From Salmonella enterica subsp. houtenae serovar Houten (GTDB lineage: Bacteria > Pseudomonadota > Gammaproteobacteria > Enterobacterales > Enterobacteriaceae), in contig LS483478.1 in the NCBI GenBank assembly GCA_900478215.1, positions 3,348,001 through 3,412,000 on the forward strand: DNA of 64,000 nt, given 5' to 3'. The translations under genes were made by a program, and so were the position numbers. This document shows, piece by piece, positions 1 to 8,194 of this stretch (the stretch's first letter is position 1; every line of letters starts with the position of its first letter). A model generated the notes under the pieces. It was not told where the DNA came from. It did no database searches and saw only the letters and a list, made by a program, of their open reading frames with translations.

Positions 1-2
1 TT

Positions 3-188
3 AACCAACGCGGACAACAACTGGTAGGCCGCCGGTTTATGCTTGATGCCGCGTTAGTTAACGGACGGGGGCATATGCGTGTCGGCGACAGCTCGTGGCC
101 AGTATGCGCTGACGAAGATCTGCGCGCAGGTACGCATGTCGAAGTGATCGCCGTGGAAGGCATCACCCTACGCATTCGTGCCGTTTAA
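3..188 (+). CDS. ybbJ: YbbJ, NfeD-like membrane protein, C-terminal part only
   Basis: The window opens inside this gene; the readable frame gives about 61 residues ending at TAA 186-188. The segment has the small beta-rich OB-fold character of NfeD C-terminal domains (GRRFMLDAALVNGRGHMRVG, later LRAGTHVEVIAVEGITLRIRAV). In enterobacteria ybbJ lies beside qmcA, a stomatin/SPFH-family protein, and the pair is thought to act in membrane quality control; qmcA would lie before base 1. It is convergent with cueR: the two stop codons abut. The membrane segments expected at the N-terminus are outside the window. Identity rests on the C-terminal sequence and the neighbouring cueR-copA. Confidence 0.85.
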   Translation, partial: NQRGQQLVGRRFMLDAALVNGRGHMRVGDSSWPVCADEDLRAGTHVEVIAVEGITLRIRAV

Positions 189-605
189 TTAACGTGACTT
201 TTGCGCCTTGTGATGACAGCAGCCGGAAAGATTATCAATAATCGGGCAGTCGGCGCTGTCATCGCCGGGACAACTCTCCGCCAGCGCCAACAGTTGATCG
301 CGCATTGATTGCAGCTCGCTGATATGGCGCTCGATCTCCGCGACCTTTTCCAGCGTTCGCTTTTTTACATCCGCGCTATGACGGCGCGGATCGTTAAACA
401 GATTGACCAGTTCGCCGCACTCTTCCAGATTGAAGCCGACCTGCCTCGCCTGTCGCAGCAAGGTCAGCTCGTTTAAATGCTTCTGCGTATAAGTGCGATA
501 ACCATTTTCGCTACGTAGTGGCGGCGTCACCAGCCCTTTCTCTTCATAAAACCGAATGGCCTTGCTGGTTAAACCGGTTTTTTTCGCCACATCGCTAATA
601 TTCAT
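189..605 (-). CDS. cueR: CueR, Cu(I)-responsive MerR-family activator
   Basis: 138-residue MerR-type regulator, the usual length for CueR. An N-terminal winged HTH (about residues 1-70, with the conserved KAIRFYEEKGL segment) is followed by a long dimerisation helix and a metal-binding loop with Cys112 and Cys120 (SCPGDDSADC); Ser77 is the residue that marks Cu/Ag/Au sensors rather than zinc sensors. A His-Cys rich tail (CCHH) ends the protein. CueR binds the copA promoter in the divergent gap and, with Cu(I), untwists the overlong 19-bp spacer to switch on copper export. It reads away from copA, and the operator lies about 20 bases upstream of its own start. Confidence 0.97.
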   Translation of the reverse strand: MNISDVAKKTGLTSKAIRFYEEKGLVTPPLRSENGYRTYTQKHLNELTLLRQARQVGFNLEECGELVNLFNDPRRHSADVKKRTLEKVAEIERHISELQSMRDQLLALAESCPGDDSADCPIIDNLSGCCHHKAQKSR

Positions 606-614
606 ATTTCCCCC

Positions 615-645
615 TTGACCTTAACCTTGCTGGAAGGTTTAACCT
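615..645 (+). promoter_or_regulatory. CueR-controlled copA promoter
   Basis: A -35 TTGACC (615-620) and a -10 TAACCT (640-645) are separated by 19 bp, the overlong spacing typical of MerR-family targets. Inside the spacer is the dyad AACCTT (623-628), five bases, AAGGTT (634-639), matching the known CueR box. The ATG of copA follows about 70 bases downstream. Confidence 0.9.
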
Positions 646-714
646 TTATCACAGTGAGTCGCTACGATTACTAAGGTCAATGAATTGATGACCAATCATA
701 AAGGAGTTTTTACT

Positions 715-3216
715 ATGTCTCAAACTATCGACCTGACCCTGGACGGTTTGTCCTGCGGTCATTGCGTTAAACGCGTGAAAGAAAGTCTTGAACAACGTCC
801 GGATGTTGAGCGGGCGGACGTCACCGTAACCGAAGCGCACGTTACCGGCACCGCCAGTGCGGACGCGTTAATTGAAACCATCAAACAAGCCGGGTATGGC
901 GCGACGTTAAGCCACCCAAAGGCTAAACCGCTGACGGAGTCATCAATCCCGTCGGAAGCACTGGCAGCGGTTCCTCATGAGCTTCCGGTAGCGACGGCCG
1001 ATGAAGAAAGCCAACAGTTGCTGTTAAGCGGCATGAGCTGCGCCAGTTGTGTCACCCGCGTACAACATGCGTTGCAAAGCGTACCGGGCGTCACGCAGGC
1101 ACGGGTAAACCTGGCGGAACGCACTGCGCTGGTGATGGGCAGCGCGTCCGCCGCTGATTTAGTGCAGGCGGTGGAAAAAGCCGGCTACGGCGCAGAGGCG
1201 ATTGAAGATGACATCAAACGCCGCGAGCGCCAGCAGGAGACCGCCATCGCCACCATGAAACGTTTTCGCTGGCAGGCCATCGTCGCTCTGGTAGTCGGTA
1301 TACCGGTCATGGTCTGGGGGATGATCGGCGATAACATGATGGTGACCGGCGACAACCGCAGCCTGTGGCTGGCTATTGGCGTCATCACGCTTGCGGTGAT
1401 GGTCTTTGCGGGCGGTCACTTTTACCGTAACGCGTGGAAAAGCCTGCTGAACGGCACGGCGACGATGGATACGCTGGTGGCGCTCGGCACCGGGGTCGCC
1501 TGGCTCTACTCTATGAGCGTTAACCTGTGGCCGCAGTGGTTCCCGATGGAAGCGCGGCACCTCTATTACGAAGCCAGCGCGATGATTATTGGTCTGATTA
1601 ATCTCGGACATATGCTGGAAGCGCGCGCCCGTCAGCGTTCCTCAAAAGCGCTGGAAAAATTACTCGATCTCACCCCGCCAACCGCACGCGTAGTGACAGA
1701 AGACGGCGAAAAAAGCGTCCCGCTGGCGGACGTTCAGCCAGGGATGCTGCTGCGGCTAACTACCGGCGATCGCGTGCCGGTGGATGGCGAAATTACCCAG
1801 GGCGAAGCATGGCTTGATGAAGCCATGCTGACCGGCGAACCTATTCCGCAGCAAAAAGGCGAAGGCGACAGCGTTCATGCCGGCACCGTCGTACAGGACG
1901 GCAGTGTCCTGTTCCGCGCCAGCGCGGTGGGCAGTCATACTACGCTGTCACGCATTATTCGCATGGTGCGCCAGGCGCAAAGCAGTAAACCGGAAATAGG
2001 CCAACTGGCCGATAAAATCTCCGCGGTATTTGTTCCCGTGGTGGTGGCCATTGCGCTGATCAGCGCCGCTATCTGGTATTTCTTCGGTCCGGCACCGCAA
2101 ATTGTGTATACGCTGGTCATCGCCACTACCGTACTGATTATCGCCTGTCCCTGCGCATTAGGCCTGGCGACGCCAATGTCGATTATTTCCGGCGTAGGCC
2201 GCGCTGCCGAATTCGGCGTGCTGGTACGCGACGCTGATGCCCTGCAACGCGCCAGTACGTTGGATACCCTCGTGTTTGATAAAACCGGGACGCTGACGGA
2301 AGGCAAGCCGCAAGTGGTGGCGGTGAAAACCTTCAATGGCGTTGATGAAGAACAGGCGTTACGTCTGGCGGCCGCGCTCGAACAAGGGTCCAGCCACCCG
2401 CTGGCCCATGCGATTCTGGAGAAAGCCGGCGACAGTAAACTGCCGCCGGTGAACGGTTTCAGAACGCTGCGCGGGTTAGGCGTCAGCGGCGAAGCAGAAG
2501 GTCATCAACTGCTTCTGGGAAACCAGGCGTTGCTGAACGAACAGCACGTCGCCACGGATGACATGGCGGCAGAAATCACCGCGCAGGCCTCACAAGGCGC
2601 TACCCCGGTCCTGCTGGCGATTGACGGTAAAGCGGCGGCCTTGCTGGCGGTACGTGATCCGTTGCGTAGCGATAGTGTTGCCGCGCTTGAACGCCTGCAT
2701 AGCGCCGGATACCGCCTGGTGATGCTCACCGGGGATAACCCGACAACAGCTAACGCGATTGCCAAAGAAGCAGGCATTGATGAAGTGATTGCGGGCGTTC
2801 TGCCGGATGGCAAAGCCGATGCGATTAAACGTCTGCAAAGCCAGGGCCGTCAGGTCGCGATGGTCGGCGATGGTATCAACGATGCGCCCGCGCTGGCGCA
2901 GGCGGACGTCGGTATCGCGATGGGCGGCGGCAGTGATGTGGCGATTGAAACCGCGGCGATTACGCTGATGCGCCATAGTCTGATGGGCGTGGCGGATGCG
3001 CTGGCCATTTCGCGCGCGACGTTGCGCAATATGAAGCAGAACCTGCTTGGCGCATTTATCTACAACAGTATTGGTATTCCGGTGGCCGCCGGTATTCTGT
3101 GGCCGTTTACCGGTACCTTGTTAAACCCGGTAGTAGCGGGCGCGGCAATGGCGCTGTCTTCCATTACTGTCGTGAGCAATGCCAACCGGTTATTGCGCTT
3201 TAAACCGAAAGCGTAA
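715..3216 (+). CDS. copA: CopA, Cu(I)-exporting P1B-type ATPase
   Basis: 833 residues, inner membrane, pumps Cu(I) from cytoplasm to periplasm. Two N-terminal heavy-metal domains carry CxxC pairs (Cys14/Cys17 in GLSCGHC; Cys109/Cys112 in GMSCASC). The transport motif CPC is at about residues 478-480 (ACPCALG), the phosphorylated Asp in DKTGT at about 522, and the GDGIND hinge motif is near 720. The start at 715 is chosen because AAGGAG lies just upstream and the first domain begins there; an in-frame ATG at 685 lies between promoter and RBS and is unlikely. Codons 67-70 contain a -1 frameshift site that would release a 70-residue metal-binding chaperone (separate entry). Confidence 0.97.
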   Translation: MSQTIDLTLDGLSCGHCVKRVKESLEQRPDVERADVTVTEAHVTGTASADALIETIKQAGYGATLSHPKAKPLTESSIPSEALAAVPHELPVATADEESQQLLLSGMSCASCVTRVQHALQSVPGVTQARVNLAERTALVMGSASAADLVQAVEKAGYGAEAIEDDIKRRERQQETAIATMKRFRWQAIVALVVGIPVMVWGMIGDNMMVTGDNRSLWLAIGVITLAVMVFAGGHFYRNAWKSLLNGTATMDTLVALGTGVAWLYSMSVNLWPQWFPMEARHLYYEASAMIIGLINLGHMLEARARQRSSKALEKLLDLTPPTARVVTEDGEKSVPLADVQPGMLLRLTTGDRVPVDGEITQGEAWLDEAMLTGEPIPQQKGEGDSVHAGTVVQDGSVLFRASAVGSHTTLSRIIRMVRQAQSSKPEIGQLADKISAVFVPVVVAIALISAAIWYFFGPAPQIVYTLVIATTVLIIACPCALGLATPMSIISGVGRAAEFGVLVRDADALQRASTLDTLVFDKTGTLTEGKPQVVAVKTFNGVDEEQALRLAAALEQGSSHPLAHAILEKAGDSKLPPVNGFRTLRGLGVSGEAEGHQLLLGNQALLNEQHVATDDMAAEITAQASQGATPVLLAIDGKAAALLAVRDPLRSDSVAALERLHSAGYRLVMLTGDNPTTANAIAKEAGIDEVIAGVLPDGKADAIKRLQSQGRQVAMVGDGINDAPALAQADVGIAMGGGSDVAIETAAITLMRHSLMGVADALAISRATLRNMKQNLLGAFIYNSIGIPVAAGILWPFTGTLLNPVVAGAAMALSSITVVSNANRLLRFKPKA
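915..987 (+). promoter_or_regulatory. Programmed -1 frameshift site in copA with H-type pseudoknot
   Basis: C CCA AAG (915-921) is in the register for a -1 slip over Pro68-Lys69. The -1 frame then reads GGC TAA (921-926), giving a 70-residue product with only the first heavy-metal domain. Downstream, AACCGCTG (926-933) pairs perfectly with CAGCGGTT (965-972), and the loop segment CGGAAGC (953-959) pairs with GCTTCCG (981-987) beyond the stem, forming an H-type pseudoknot. In E. coli copA the same slip is known to produce a copper chaperone, CopA(Z). The pairing is read directly; use of the site here is inferred. Confidence 0.85.
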
Positions 3217-3282
3217 ATGCTTATCCGGCCTGACGAGATTTCTCCAGGCCGGATAAGACGCTTTCGCGTTGCTATCCGGCCT
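3217..3282. repeat. REP/BIME palindromic repeat after copA
   Basis: Imperfect inverted copies of the REP core (TTATCCGGCC and GGCCGGATAAGACGC, then GCTATCCGGC) begin immediately after the copA stop. Such repeats are transcribed and can stabilise upstream mRNA. Confidence 0.85.
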
Positions 3283-3354
3283 TTACCCTCGTCGCGAATT
3301 CATTGTATCTTCCTGGGCCACGCGCTAGCATGGTTGCCTACTCAAGGAGGTCGT

Positions 3355-4149
3355 ATGGATCTGTTGTACCGGGTAAAAAGGCTGTGGGCCGCATTGCGCG
3401 GCAATCATTATACCTGGCCTGCCATCGATATCTTTTTGCCTGGCAACCGTCATTTTCACCTCGTCGGCAGTATCCATATGGGTACGCGCGACATGGCGCC
3501 CCTCCCCGCCAGACTGCTTAAAAAGCTTAAACGCGCCGATGCGCTGATTGTCGAAGCCGATGTCTCTGGTCATGATTCCCCATTTGCCAGTCTGCCGACG
3601 TTTGCTGCGCTGGAAGATCGCATCAGCGAAGAGCAGTTGCGCAACCTGCGAAAAGTCGTCGAAGAGTTAGACATTTCCCTGTCGCTGTTTTCCACTCAGC
3701 CGCTATGGCAAATCGCCATGATTTTACAGGCGACGCAGGCGCAACAGTTAGGCTTACGCCCCGAATACGGAATCGATTATCAACTGCTGCAGGCAGCGAA
3801 ACAGATGCAAAAGCCGGTAATCGAACTGGAAGGCGCCGCCAGTCAGATTGCGCTACTGTGTCAGTTACCGGATAACGGTCTGGCGCTGCTGGAGGATACG
3901 CTGACGCACTGGCATACCAACGCCCGCCTGCTACAACAGATGATGAGTTGGTGGTTAAAAATGCCGCAGCAGAATGGCGATATTACCTTACCCAAAACGT
4001 TTAGCCAGTCACTGTATGATGTGCTGATGCATCAGCGTAATCTTGCCTGGCGGGATCGCCTGAATGCTATGCCGCCAGGACAATATGTGGTCGCCGTTGG
4101 CGCGCTCCATCTTTATGGGGAAGGAAATCTACCGGAATTGATGCGTTAA
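3355..4149 (+). CDS. ybaP: YbaP, TraB/GumN-family protein
   Basis: 264 residues, the length of E. coli YbaP. It has the two hallmark segments of the TraB/GumN/Tiki superfamily: GSIHMG near residue 40 and GALHLYGEGNL near the C-terminus, which in relatives provide metal ligands of a putative metalloprotease-like site; a conserved Glu lies in VEADVSG. There is no clear signal peptide. The start at 3355 is preceded by AAGGAGG at good spacing, whereas the longer frame from 3217 runs through the REP. The biological role is unproven. Its stop codon overlaps the terminator of the opposite-strand sRNA gene chiX. Confidence 0.9.
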   Translation: MDLLYRVKRLWAALRGNHYTWPAIDIFLPGNRHFHLVGSIHMGTRDMAPLPARLLKKLKRADALIVEADVSGHDSPFASLPTFAALEDRISEEQLRNLRKVVEELDISLSLFSTQPLWQIAMILQATQAQQLGLRPEYGIDYQLLQAAKQMQKPVIELEGAASQIALLCQLPDNGLALLEDTLTHWHTNARLLQQMMSWWLKMPQQNGDITLPKTFSQSLYDVLMHQRNLAWRDRLNAMPPGQYVVAVGALHLYGEGNLPELMR

Positions 4150-4228
4150 AAAAATGGCCAATATCGCTATTGGCCCGTCAAAGAGGAATTTCATCGTTAT
4201 TATTATCCCGACGCTTTCGCTTCGGATC
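4148..4228 (-). ncRNA. chiX: ChiX (MicM/SroB) small RNA, regulator of chitoporin expression
   Basis: About 81 nt between ybaP and ybaK on the minus strand, the known position of chiX. Reading 5' to 3': a short GAAA-loop hairpin (CCGAAGCGAAAGCGTCGG), an AU-rich single-stranded stretch, the conserved seed GATGAAATTCCTCTTTGACG, then a terminator (GGCCAATAGCGATATTGGCC plus seven T). In Salmonella and E. coli ChiX is an Hfq-bound RNA that silences the chiP chitoporin mRNA and is itself inactivated by a decoy from the chb operon. The 3' T-run overlaps the ybaP stop codon. The 5' end is placed from the promoter and is good to a few bases. Confidence 0.9.
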
Positions 4229-4233
4229 TTCAG

Positions 4234-4264
4234 ATTGTCGCTCAAAGTTGCCGCAACTGCCAAG
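4234..4264 (-). promoter_or_regulatory. Probable chiX promoter
   Basis: On the minus strand TTGGCA, an 18-base spacer and GACAAT lie so that transcription would start at the GATCCG that opens the ChiX hairpin. No regulator site is evident, consistent with constitutive expression. Confidence 0.6.
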
Positions 4265-4317
4265 ACCTAATGCACAAGATTATACTATTTTTTAGTCCGC
4301 TTTCGGGCGTATGCTGA

Positions 4318-4830
<513 letters not shown>

Positions 4831-4846
4831 GCCTGCGTGAAATAGC

Positions 4847-4912
4847 GTTGCCGGATGGCGGCGCAAACGCCTTATCCGGCCTACAGCCTACATAATCCGT
4901 AGGCCTGATAGG
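4847..4912. repeat. REP element between ybaK and ushA
   Basis: TTGCCGGATGGCGGCGCAAA followed by CGCCTTATCCGGCCTAC is a complete REP palindrome, followed by a second partial copy (CCGTAGGCCTGATAGGCC). It fills the convergent gap. Confidence 0.85.
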
Positions 4913-4934
4913 CCAATAATGGCTATCAGCGCTG

Positions 4935-6587
4935 CTACAGCCAACTCACCTCACCTTTTGGCGTAAACGCCGCCGCATCCAGCGGTGAATTCTGCTGAAT
5001 AAATTCTTTCAGCACTTCCGCGTCAATAAACCCGGTATTCACGTATCCTGGTTTGTTATCAATACGCGGATAACCATCGCCGCCCGTGGCGTTGAAACTC
5101 AGCGTCGCCATACGGTAGGTTTTGGCCGGATCAACAGGCTCACCTTTGATTTTCAGGTCGGTGAGCTTACCCTCTTTGGCGACAAAGCTCACGTTGGCAA
5201 ACTGTGGATAGGCGCCGGAGTCCGGTTTCATCTGCGCTACGGCAGTGAGATAATCAACCACCTCTTTGCCGCTCATATCGGCATAGACCACAATGTTGCC
5301 GAACGGCTGCACCTTGAGCACGCTTTTATAGGTAATATCTCCCGCCTCAATCGAGTCGCGAATACCGCCGCCGCTCATCACGCCAAAATCGGCGCCGGTG
5401 CGCGCGATCTGCGCGGCAAGGATCACCCGTCCCATATTGGTCTGGACAAATCTGACCTTACTGCGATCGCCTTCAAGAAGCCCATTCACGCTACCAATTT
5501 TCACCTCCAGTTGCGCCTTACCTTTATTCTGGAACGGCGTTAATAACGAAAGCATGTGCGGATTTTCTGCGATTTCCGGCGTGTAAAGTACTCGCTCGCT
5601 TTTCCCGTTATCCCAGGTCACCTTTCTCTTGAGATTTACCGGAATAAGCTGATAGTTAACCATTTTCATCTCGCCGTTATGGAATTCGAAATCCGCGCGG
5701 CCCACATATTTACCCCACTCATGCGCCTGCACGATCCAGATGCCGTTTTGCTTATCTGGCGCGCAGGGCGTTCCCGGTACGTAATTCACCTGTTTTTTAT
5801 TTTCCGACGCCATGCATACCGGGTCTTGTGAGTGACCGCCCACAATCATCGCCAGCGAACCGGCAGGCAGGCTACGCGCCATCTCTACATCGCCCGGCGC
5901 ATTCGAACCGTGATCGCCGTTGTCATAATGTCCCATATGCGTGGTGGCGATAATCACGTCCGGTTTTTCATTCATATTAAGTTCCTGAATCACCACCTTT
6001 GCTTCTTCAGCAGGTTTACGAAACTCAATATCGGTGAAATATTCCGGGTTGCCTATTTTCGCCGTGTCATCGGTGGTTAAGCCGATTACCGCGATTTTGA
6101 TATCCTGGCGTGTAAAAATAGCCCACGGCTTAAACAGACGCTCGCCGGTACTTTTTTGATAAATATTGGCGGAGAGAAAAGGAAACGTCGCCCACTTTTC
6201 CTGCTGGCGCAAGACAGTGAGCGGATTATCAAATTCATGATTACCGACGGCCATAGCGTCGTAGCCAATAAGATTCATCCCGCGGAAATCGGGTTCCGCA
6301 TCCTGGAGATCGGATTCCGGCACGCCGGTATTAATGTCGCCGCCGGATAACAACAGGACGCTTCCCCCCTCTTGCGCCACCGCTTTGCGGATACTGTCCA
6401 CCAGAGTTTTTTGCGCCGCCAGACCATATTCGCCATATTCGCTGCGCCAGAAGTGACCGTGGTGATCGTTGGTATGCAGGATAGTAATTTTATAGGTTTT
6501 ATCTTTTTCGTAAGCCTGTGCAGGCTGACTCGCCAGCGCAAACGCCGCCAGTAACGCCAGCGCCACACCCCGTTTCAAAAATTTCAT
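4935..6587 (-). CDS. ushA: UshA, periplasmic UDP-sugar hydrolase / 5'-nucleotidase
   Basis: 550 residues with a Sec signal peptide cleaved after AQA at about residue 25. The N-terminal metallophosphoesterase domain has all metal-site motifs: HTNDHHGH (Asp41, His43), GGDIN (Asp84), GNHEFD (Asn116, His117), THMGHYD and GGHSQDP. The C-terminal substrate domain (about 360-550) includes GDGYPRID. The enzyme breaks down UDP-glucose and nucleotides for salvage. Residue 139 is Ser (in FPFLSAN); the silent ushA of Typhimurium LT2 is, from memory of published work, due to a missense change at this residue, so this allele looks functional. The reading frame is intact. Confidence 0.96.
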   Translation of the reverse strand: MKFLKRGVALALLAAFALASQPAQAYEKDKTYKITILHTNDHHGHFWRSEYGEYGLAAQKTLVDSIRKAVAQEGGSVLLLSGGDINTGVPESDLQDAEPDFRGMNLIGYDAMAVGNHEFDNPLTVLRQQEKWATFPFLSANIYQKSTGERLFKPWAIFTRQDIKIAVIGLTTDDTAKIGNPEYFTDIEFRKPAEEAKVVIQELNMNEKPDVIIATTHMGHYDNGDHGSNAPGDVEMARSLPAGSLAMIVGGHSQDPVCMASENKKQVNYVPGTPCAPDKQNGIWIVQAHEWGKYVGRADFEFHNGEMKMVNYQLIPVNLKRKVTWDNGKSERVLYTPEIAENPHMLSLLTPFQNKGKAQLEVKIGSVNGLLEGDRSKVRFVQTNMGRVILAAQIARTGADFGVMSGGGIRDSIEAGDITYKSVLKVQPFGNIVVYADMSGKEVVDYLTAVAQMKPDSGAYPQFANVSFVAKEGKLTDLKIKGEPVDPAKTYRMATLSFNATGGDGYPRIDNKPGYVNTGFIDAEVLKEFIQQNSPLDAAAFTPKGEVSWL

Positions 6588-6759
6588 CTTTCTCTCCCTG
6601 ACTCAATATCAACCGCAGAAATTACCTTTCCTTGCAATAATAGACAAATATGTTTTCAGAATTGAGACTTCCTTCAAACACATTTCACAGGTATGTTAGG
6701 CGAGTAATAATTACACATCCGACTATCTCCAACATCGCATAAAATTTAAGTGACTTTCT

Positions 6760-7980
6760 ATGGCCATGAGTGAACCATCCCAGCCGTTAGCCGGCGCGCC
6801 CGCAGCGGCCGCTAAAGCACGTACTTCGTTTGGCATTTTGGGCGCGATCAGTCTTTCTCATCTGCTAAACGATATGATCCAGTCGCTAATCTTAGCCATT
6901 TATCCCCTATTGCAGGCGGAGTTCTCGCTGACCTTCGTCCAGATAGGTTTGATCACCCTGACGTTCCAGCTCGCCTCATCGCTGCTGCAACCGGTCGTCG
7001 GCTACTGGACGGATAAGTATCCCATGCCGTGGTCGCTGCCTGTCGGCATGTGTTTTACCCTGAGCGGGCTGGTGCTACTGGCGATGGCGGGAAGTTTTGG
7101 CGGCGTATTGCTCGCTGCAGCGCTGGTGGGCACCGGCTCGTCCGTTTTTCACCCGGAATCGTCCCGCGTGGCGCGTATGGCCTCCGGCGGACGTCATGGT
7201 CTGGCGCAGTCTATCTTCCAGGTCGGCGGTAACTTCGGCAGTTCGTTGGGACCGCTGCTGGCCGCCGTGATTATCGCGCCCTATGGCAAAGGGAATGTCG
7301 CCTGGTTTGTGCTGGCCGCGCTGCTGGCGATCGTGGTGCTGGCGCAGATCAGCCGCTGGTACGCAGCTCAGCACCGGATAGCGAAAGGAAAGCCAAAAGC
7401 GATAATAGCTAACCCGCTGCCGCGCAATAAAGTCGTGCTGGCCGTAAGCGTGTTATTGCTGCTCATTTTCTCGAAATATTTTTATATGGCGAGCATCAGT
7501 AGCTACTACACCTTTTATCTGATGCAAAAATTCGGATTATCAATACAAAACGCGCAGCTCCATCTGTTTGCTTTCCTGTTTGCGGTGGCTGCCGGAACGG
7601 TAATCGGCGGGCCGGTGGGCGATAAAATCGGCAGAAAATATGTGATTTGGGGCTCTATTCTCGGCGTCGCGCCATTTACCCTTGTTTTACCCTACGCCAC
7701 GCTGTACTGGACGGGGATTTTAACGGTTATTATCGGCTTTATTCTCGCTTCGGCGTTTTCCGCCATTCTGGTGTATGCCCAGGAGCTGCTGCCAGGACGC
7801 ATCGGTATGGTTTCCGGCCTGTTTTTCGGGTTTGCCTTCGGGATGGGGGGCTTGGGCGCAGCGGTACTGGGGTTAATTGCTGACCATACCAGTATCTATT
7901 TAGTTTATAAAATCTGTGCTTTCCTGCCACTTCTGGGGATACTGACCATATTCTTACCTGATAATCGACATAAAGCCTGA
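6760..7980 (+). CDS. fsr: Fsr, fosmidomycin-resistance MFS efflux pump
   Basis: 406 residues with about 12 hydrophobic helices, an MFS transporter of the inner membrane. Its cytoplasmic N-terminus is rich in Ala and Pro and is followed by the first helix (GAISLSHLLNDMIQSLI). MFS loop motifs are visible (GYWTDKYP and GGPVGDKIGRKYV). In E. coli overproduction gives fosmidomycin resistance; the natural substrate is unknown. ATGs at 6760 and 6766 are both possible; 6760 matches the E. coli length. It is divergent from ushA across 172 bases and tandem with ybaL. Confidence 0.93.
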   Translation: MAMSEPSQPLAGAPAAAAKARTSFGILGAISLSHLLNDMIQSLILAIYPLLQAEFSLTFVQIGLITLTFQLASSLLQPVVGYWTDKYPMPWSLPVGMCFTLSGLVLLAMAGSFGGVLLAAALVGTGSSVFHPESSRVARMASGGRHGLAQSIFQVGGNFGSSLGPLLAAVIIAPYGKGNVAWFVLAALLAIVVLAQISRWYAAQHRIAKGKPKAIIANPLPRNKVVLAVSVLLLLIFSKYFYMASISSYYTFYLMQKFGLSIQNAQLHLFAFLFAVAAGTVIGGPVGDKIGRKYVIWGSILGVAPFTLVLPYATLYWTGILTVIIGFILASAFSAILVYAQELLPGRIGMVSGLFFGFAFGMGGLGAAVLGLIADHTSIYLVYKICAFLPLLGILTIFLPDNRHKA

Positions 7981-7986
7981 TTTCAT

Positions 7987-8012
7987 GGCGGTTAAAGGTG
8001 CGCTTTGACCGC
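7987..8012 (+). terminator. Hairpin after fsr, possible terminator
   Basis: GGCGGTTAAAG, five bases, CTTTGACCGCC form an 11-bp stem with one G-U pair just after the fsr stop. No T-run follows, so it may protect mRNA ends rather than terminate alone. Confidence 0.5.
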
Positions 8013-8194
8013 CCGCTCATCCCTATGCCATCACGCTTTGTCTATCCCATACTTATCACTTTTCCGTTCCGTGCTCTTTTTACCATCAGATTCTATCTTT
8101 TTCTAAAACTCAACCATTATTTATAAACATCCTGATTGAAATTGTCATAAACTATTACCCGGAGTTTTGGAGTCCAACAACCAAAGGAGACGGA

